64,000 nucleotides of DNA from Rhodoplanes sp. (GTDB lineage Bacteria > Pseudomonadota > Alphaproteobacteria > Rhizobiales > Xanthobacteraceae), in the NCBI RefSeq assembly GCF_013377085.1, contig NZ_JACAAX010000016.1, positions 1 through 64,000 of the forward strand, written 5' to 3'. The translations under genes were made by a program, and so were the position numbers. Positions 60,024 through 64,000 of the stretch are shown piece by piece. Within the stretch, counting starts at the first letter, position 1, and each line of letters opens with the position of its first letter. The notes beneath the pieces are model-generated. The model was not told the DNA's origin and ran no database searches. It saw only the letters and a list, made by a program, of their open reading frames with translations.

Positions 60024-60581
60024 TTGAACGCTCATACTTCCCCGAGCGGATGGCCGGTTCTCGTGCTCAACGCCGACTTCCGTCCGCTGAGCTATTACCC
60101 GCTGTCTCTGTGGTCGTGGCAGGACGCGATCAAGGCGGTGTTTCTCGATCGCGTCAACATCGTCGCGCATTACGACAAGGCCGTGCACAGCCCGACCTTG
60201 GAGCTGCAGCTCCCGAGCGTGGTGTCGCTGAAGACCTTCGTGAAGCCGACGACCAATCCGGCCTTCACCCGGTTCAACGTCTTCCTGCGCGACCGCTTCT
60301 CCTGCCAGTATTGCGGCCAGCACGAGGATCTCACCTTCGACCACGTGATCCCGCGCTCGCGCGGCGGCCAGACGACGTGGGACAACGTCGTCACGGCCTG
60401 CGCGGCCTGCAACCTGCGCAAGGGCAGCAAGACCCCGACCGAGTCCGGCATGCGGCCCGGCCAGGTGCCGTTCCAGCCGAGCGTCAACCACCTGCACCGC
60501 AACGGCCGGCTGTTCCCGCCCAACTACCTGCACGACTCGTGGCTCGACTATCTCTACTGGGACACCGAGCTCGATCCGTGA
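60024..60581 (+). CDS. HNH endonuclease family protein
   Basis: 185 aa. Seen: two CxxC pairs (SCQYCGQ and CAACNLRKG), the HNH core DLTFDHVIPRSRGGQTTWDNVV, and an N-terminal domain (VLVLNADFRPLSYYPLSLWSWQDAI) typical of a widespread chromosomal HNH group. TTG 60024 with GGAGGA upstream is chosen; no ATG suits the conserved N-terminus. Role is unclear; the group is common in alphaproteobacteria and may be housekeeping rather than phage-derived. Confidence 0.88.
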   Translation: MNAHTSPSGWPVLVLNADFRPLSYYPLSLWSWQDAIKAVFLDRVNIVAHYDKAVHSPTLELQLPSVVSLKTFVKPTTNPAFTRFNVFLRDRFSCQYCGQHEDLTFDHVIPRSRGGQTTWDNVVTACAACNLRKGSKTPTESGMRPGQVPFQPSVNHLHRNGRLFPPNYLHDSWLDYLYWDTELDP

Positions 60582-60721
60582 GGGCTTCGCGCGGCACCCG
60601 TACGCCCGCCCCGATTCGCCGTGCTATGGATCGCGGCTCGGCCGAACCCTGCCTCGTACGGGCAGGACGATGGCCGACGCTCCCCTGCCGGACCGCCCGG
60701 CGAACACGAAGAACCACTCCG

Positions 60722-61138
60722 ATGGACCGATCCGTTCTGCTGTCGATGGCGATGCTGTGTGCTGCTTCGGCGTATGTGTGTGCCGAGGAGCGCGCGCGGC
60801 CGAACAACCTGTTCACGGCCTCGGGGTTCAAGGTCAAATACGCCGACACGCCCGAGAAGCTCGCATTGCTGCGGTCGTTTCCGCCCGACAAGCTGGCGAT
60901 CCGGCGGAAAGGCGGCAAGAGCTACTACGTCTACGCCGACCCGAAGGGCTGCGGCTGTGCCTATGTCGGAACGCCGGAGGCCTGGGCGGCCTACCAGAAC
61001 GGTGGCACCGTGACGCCGTTCGACCCCAGCGGGGGATCGCCGCCCGCCTATGTCCGCGACGTCGAGGACAGCATCGCCGAGGACGGCTCGATCGACATGC
61101 CGGGCAGCCTGCTGGGGAATTTCCTCGACCAGGAGTGA
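60722..61138 (+). CDS. small secreted protein of unknown function
   Basis: 138 aa. Signal peptide MDRSVLLSMAMLCAASAYVCAEE, then a compact domain: FTASGFKVKYADTPEKLALLRSFPPDKLAIRRKGG, YYVYADPKGCGCAYVGTPEAWAAYQ with a CGC pair, and an acidic C-terminus (EDSIAEDGSIDMPGSLLGNF). Resembles uncharacterised rhizobial periplasmic proteins. ATG 60722 begins the signal; the longer frame covers the HNH gene. A family A repeat follows 18 bp after the stop. Confidence 0.75.
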   Translation: MDRSVLLSMAMLCAASAYVCAEERARPNNLFTASGFKVKYADTPEKLALLRSFPPDKLAIRRKGGKSYYVYADPKGCGCAYVGTPEAWAAYQNGGTVTPFDPSGGSPPAYVRDVEDSIAEDGSIDMPGSLLGNFLDQE

Positions 61139-61156
61139 TACGAGTCTCGGATGATT

Positions 61157-61298
61157 CGTTCGGTGGTCATTCCGGGACGGCGCGGAGCGCCGGACCCGGA
61201 ATCCAGCCGAGAACGCAGAGTTTGCCGCTGGATTCCGGGTTCGCGCCTTCCGGCGCGCCCCGGAATGACGGTGAGCTTTTCATCCGGAAAGCGTATGA
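61157..61298. repeat. mosaic palindromic intergenic element, family A copy 8
   Basis: GGTCATTCCGGGACGGCGCG...GGACCCGGAATCCAG, GCAGAGTTTGCCG spacer, GATTCCGGGTTCGCGCCTTC...CCCCGGAATGACGG, tail CATCCGGAAAGCGTATGA. Nearly identical to copy 7 at 30291, 31 kb away, including spacer and tail. Confidence 0.85.
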
Positions 61299-61352
61299 CG
61301 GCGTTCCGCAAAGCCCCCGGGATCGATCCGTGACGAGGCGCCCAGCGAGGCG

Positions 61353-61985
61353 ATGACGGCTCCGGTCGAGGTGCTCACCATCGGCCACTCCGCCCATTCG
61401 GCGGAGGCGTTCGTCGCGCTGCTGCGCCGCGCCGGCATCACCGCGATCGCCGACGTGCGCAGCTCCCCCTGGTCGCGCCAGAACCCGCAATTCAATCGCG
61501 AGCCCCTGCAGAAAAGCCTGCAGGAGAATGGCATCGCCTACGCGCATCTGGGCGATGCGCTCGGCGGCCGGCCGCGCGAGACAAGCTTCTATTGCGACGG
61601 CGTCGCCGACTACGAGCGGATGGCCCAGGCGCCGGGATTCTTGGACGGACTCGACCGGGTGATCGCCGGCGCCCAAAAATACCGGATCGCCCTGATGTGC
61701 GCCGAGCGCGACCCGCTGACCTGCCACCGCTGCCTGCTGGTCGGCCGCGCGCTGGCCGAACGCGGCGTCCATGTCCGCCATGTCCTCGACGATGGCGCTC
61801 TGGTTCCCCAGTCCGAGATCGAGGAGACGCTGCTGGCGCTGTCGGGCCGCGCCGGCGACGACCTGTTCGCGCCGCGCGCCGAGCGGCTGGCGCTGGCCTA
61901 CCGGGCACAGGCGCGAAAGCACGCGTTCGCCACGCCCGAGCGGGCGGGCGGCATGCCTGCGCGCCGCACGGCGCGGCCCGACTAG
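61353..61985 (+). CDS. DUF488 family protein
   Basis: 210 aa. PF04343 family, function unproven. Seen: LTIGHSAHSAEAFVALLRRAGITAIADVRSSPWSRQNPQFN, LQENGIAYAHLGDALGGRP, and the conserved MCAERDPLTCHRCLL with His and Cys. ATG 61353 has GAGGCG upstream; the family start is matched. Converges with the large glycosyltransferase, sharing a 4-bp stop overlap. Confidence 0.88.
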   Translation: MTAPVEVLTIGHSAHSAEAFVALLRRAGITAIADVRSSPWSRQNPQFNREPLQKSLQENGIAYAHLGDALGGRPRETSFYCDGVADYERMAQAPGFLDGLDRVIAGAQKYRIALMCAERDPLTCHRCLLVGRALAERGVHVRHVLDDGALVPQSEIEETLLALSGRAGDDLFAPRAERLALAYRAQARKHAFATPERAGGMPARRTARPD

Positions 61986-63823
61986 GGCGTCGGCGCCGAC
62001 ATCGTGGACCTCTCGTCCTGGATCGTCGCCAGCGCCGGCTCCGCGGACTCGCCGCCGGCGCCTGACGACATCGTCTGCACCGAAACGCCGCTCGCATGGA
62101 CGAGGAACGGAGCGTCGGCATCGTCCTGCAGCACCACGATGCCGGCGAAACGGCGGCGCGCCTGCAGGGTGCGGACGAGAGGATCGAGCGGGACCGGTTT
62201 TCGCGATCGTCCGTGACGGATCGACAGGCCGCGGGCGAGAGCGGACGTCGCGATCACGACCAGCCGCTCGGCGACACCGGCGGCGCCGCGGCGCCGGCGC
62301 GTCCAGGCGGAGAGCTGTGCGGCGCTGTCGGCGAGCCGTTCCACCATCTCGTCGCGCAGCGCCCGGCGGCCGCGGCCGGACGCCGCGACCACGAGCTCGA
62401 GGACCGGAACGCCGCGCGCGGCGAGTTGCGCGAGATGCCGGCGGCACAGCGCCGCCGCGTGCTCGCTGAGCTGCGCCGAGCGGACATAGAGGACGGGGCG
62501 CGGGGCGGCGCGCGGCGCTCGCTCGGCCGTCAGCCGGTCCGTCATCGCGTGCCACCGCGTCAGCCGCGCGGCGACGCCGTCCCGCGTGCCGTCGACGCTC
62601 GCGCCGCCGCGACGGGAACCGTCCAGCAGCACGGCGGCCCGGGCGGGCCACGACGTCCAGTCGTCCACGAAGACCGCGAGACTGCCCTCGCCCTCCTCCT
62701 CGGCCTGCGCGGCGATCCCGGCGGAGGCGACGACCGGGCGGCAGGCGAGCGAGGCTTCCAGGAACACGCGGCTGACCCGTCGACCGAAGACCGCGGCGTC
62801 GTAGGGCAGCAGGAGCACGTCGGCGAGGCCGAGCAGCGCGTCATAGGCGGTATCGGTCAGAAGCTCCCGGATCACCGTGACGCGCGGGTGCCCGTCGAGC
62901 GCGTCGACCTCGGCGGATCGCCCGGTCGTCCCGGTCGGCGCCTGCACGACGAGATGAAAGCGCGGATCGGCGTCGAGCGCCTGCACGATGGCCGGCAGCC
63001 GGCCCTGGCCCTTGTCCGGACGCATCGACCCGGGGCACCAGGCGATGTGCCGTCCCGACCGCTTCAGCGCCGCGAGCCGACCGACGACACCCGGCCCGCC
63101 GCTCTCGGCCTCGCCGTTCGCGGGGCGCGCGGCGACGGCGCGGAGGCGGTCGATCTCGCTGGTGCCGAACACGTCACCGATGTCGTCGACGGGCGCGCCG
63201 AGCACATCGGCGAGGCGTCGTGCCAGCGGCGCGTTGGTCGCGAAGCAGTGCAGCGCGTCGCCCCATCCGGATCCCCGCAGGCGCGCCGGCAGCGCGTCGA
63301 GCCGCAACGGGCGATACCAGTGAGCGTAAAGCTCGGGCTCCTCGTGGAACAGCAGCGCAGTGGGCGGCAGCTCGCCGTCGAGGAGCAGCGGCAGCGCCGA
63401 CAGCTCGGCCAGGATCGCCGGCGTCGCGGTCGGCACGAGCAGGCGGACGTCGCGGCTCCGCCGACGCTCGCAGGCCAAGGCGTCGCGGACGATCGCGGCG
63501 AACGGCGACAGCGTGCTGCGGGCGCGCGACGGGTCGCGTCGTCGCCACAGCCCCCCGCCGCGTCCCGCGTCGCGATCGCGGAGCTCGTAATAGGAGCGCG
63601 AGAACACCGGCGCGACCGGCGCATCGCCGATCCTGGCGGGACCGTCGTAGACCGCATGCGCCAGGATCCGCACCGACCATCCGGCGGCGGCGAGACGATC
63701 GACCAGAGCGTGCGCATAGCGCCACGGATGACCGAACCGGCCTTCGAGGTGCGGCTCGACGATCAAGACCGTGCCGCCCGCGGCGTGGTCACCCATCCGG
63801 CGTCCCCCGAAAGTCCTCGTCAT
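61982..63823 (-). CDS. large glycosyltransferase (GT-B), with C-terminal extension
   Basis: 613 aa. Seen: GGTVLIVEPHLEGRFGHPWRYAHALVDRLAAAGWSV at the N-terminus, HIAWCPGSMRPDKGQGRLPAIVQALD (GT4-like acceptor/donor hinge), TDTAYDALLGLADVLLLPYDAAVFGRRVSRVFLEASLACRPVVA (donor motif). A further 200-residue C-terminal region follows that does not look like a GT domain (VLYVRSAQLSEHAAALCRRHLAQLA, AERLVVIATSALARG). ATG 63823 is the first start, but ATG 63796 (MGDHAAGG) is equally possible. The extension may be a second regulatory or partner domain. Follows a truncated glycosyltransferase at the window edge. Confidence 0.78.
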   Translation of the reverse strand: MTRTFGGRRMGDHAAGGTVLIVEPHLEGRFGHPWRYAHALVDRLAAAGWSVRILAHAVYDGPARIGDAPVAPVFSRSYYELRDRDAGRGGGLWRRRDPSRARSTLSPFAAIVRDALACERRRSRDVRLLVPTATPAILAELSALPLLLDGELPPTALLFHEEPELYAHWYRPLRLDALPARLRGSGWGDALHCFATNAPLARRLADVLGAPVDDIGDVFGTSEIDRLRAVAARPANGEAESGGPGVVGRLAALKRSGRHIAWCPGSMRPDKGQGRLPAIVQALDADPRFHLVVQAPTGTTGRSAEVDALDGHPRVTVIRELLTDTAYDALLGLADVLLLPYDAAVFGRRVSRVFLEASLACRPVVASAGIAAQAEEEGEGSLAVFVDDWTSWPARAAVLLDGSRRGGASVDGTRDGVAARLTRWHAMTDRLTAERAPRAAPRPVLYVRSAQLSEHAAALCRRHLAQLAARGVPVLELVVAASGRGRRALRDEMVERLADSAAQLSAWTRRRRGAAGVAERLVVIATSALARGLSIRHGRSRKPVPLDPLVRTLQARRRFAGIVVLQDDADAPFLVHASGVSVQTMSSGAGGESAEPALATIQDERSTMSAPTP

Positions 63824-63847
63824 CGGCGCGTCGCGGCCGAAGCACCG

Positions 63848-64000
63848 TCAGGCATCGGACGAGACCATGGGCGGGCGCACCTCCTCGCGCGTCTCGGTCC
63901 GGAGGAGCGAGGCGACGTGGTCCGCATAGCGCCGTCCGATCGACGACCAGTCGGCGGTCGCCCGGGCGGCGACGCGGGCTCTGGCGCCGAGCCGGCGGAG
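63848..64000 (-). CDS. partial glycosyltransferase (3' end only)
   Basis: 50 residues plus stop, read from the window edge. The sequence RLGARARVAARATADWSSIG, followed by RRYADHVASLL, is the usual C-terminus of a GT4 enzyme (the final helix region). The gene continues beyond 64000 and lies 24 bp upstream of the 613-aa glycosyltransferase on the same strand, so the two are likely co-transcribed. Confidence 0.65.
   Translation of the reverse strand, partial: LRRLGARARVAARATADWSSIGRRYADHVASLLRTETREEVRPPMVSSDA

Overview
The window is a GC-rich (about 70 % by eye) bacterial chromosome segment with very strong third-position G/C bias. It is almost certainly from an alphaproteobacterium of the Hyphomicrobiales, perhaps near Rhodoplanes, Bradyrhizobium or Rhodopseudomonas. 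That placement is inference, resting on an LptF homologue with alphaproteobacterial look, several Bug/TctC binding proteins with tripartite tricarboxylate transporters (TTT), FCD-type GntR regulation, and mosaic palindromic intergenic repeats of the kind common in this order. I saw no rRNA, tRNA, prophage, insertion sequence or CRISPR array.

Layout. (1) 0.1-10 kb: an FAD aromatic-ring monooxygenase divergent from a cupin, an ABC importer of branched-chain amino acid type (livHMGF) without a binding protein, an ACMSD-like amidohydrolase, an FKBP lipoprotein and a CocE-type hydrolase. (2) 10-22 kb: a dense set of catabolic enzymes: a beta-hydroxyacid dehydrogenase, a GlcG/HbpS protein, a maleylacetoacetate isomerase-like GST, three D-2-hydroxyacid dehydrogenases, an SDR, a MAPEG protein, a histidinol dehydrogenase homologue, a cyclase-family hydrolase, and a FAH-family hydrolase overlapping aroE. 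(3) 22-30 kb: a first complete TTT system (tctCBA), small secreted proteins, a HisE-like protein, a YqaA membrane protein and an orphan NMT1-type binding protein. (4) 30.5-47.7 kb: the most interesting region. A GntR gene heads a minus-strand operon (isocitrate-lyase-family lyase, fumarate-reductase-type flavoprotein, tctC, tctB, tctA, NTF2-like protein). It faces a plus-strand series (aconitase, hydantoinase-like amidohydrolase, isochorismatase-like amidase, SDR, SAF-domain dehydrogenase, GlcG, orphan tctC), with a cupin and a RuBisCO-like protein convergent at its far end. (5) 48-64 kb: a TetR regulator, an enoyl-CoA hydratase/hydrolase pair, then an envelope region (MsbA-like exporter, glycosyltransferases, LptF) with housekeeping genes (AlkA-like glycosylase, esterase, HNH protein, DUF488) between them.

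How the genes may work together. In region 4 the contents read as a pathway. TTT uptake of a polycarboxylate could be followed by FAD-dependent dehydrogenation (as tricarballylate to cis-aconitate by TcuA), hydration/isomerisation by the aconitase, and retro-aldol cleavage by the isocitrate-lyase-family enzyme. The hydantoinase plus amidase could feed the same acids from a cyclic amide or imide. A shared TGTCAACA element lies in both divergent promoters, and a 21-bp perfect palindrome lies between them; both are good candidate sites for the GntR protein. The pathway is inference; the gene order, overlaps, catalytic motifs and operator sequences are seen directly.

Repeats are a second theme. 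Eight copies or part-copies of one mosaic palindromic element, and several other hairpin families, sit between genes and even inside operons. Three different short tandem arrays (12-, 16- and 14-bp units) lie within 1.8 kb at 11.2-13.0 kb, directly upstream of genes.
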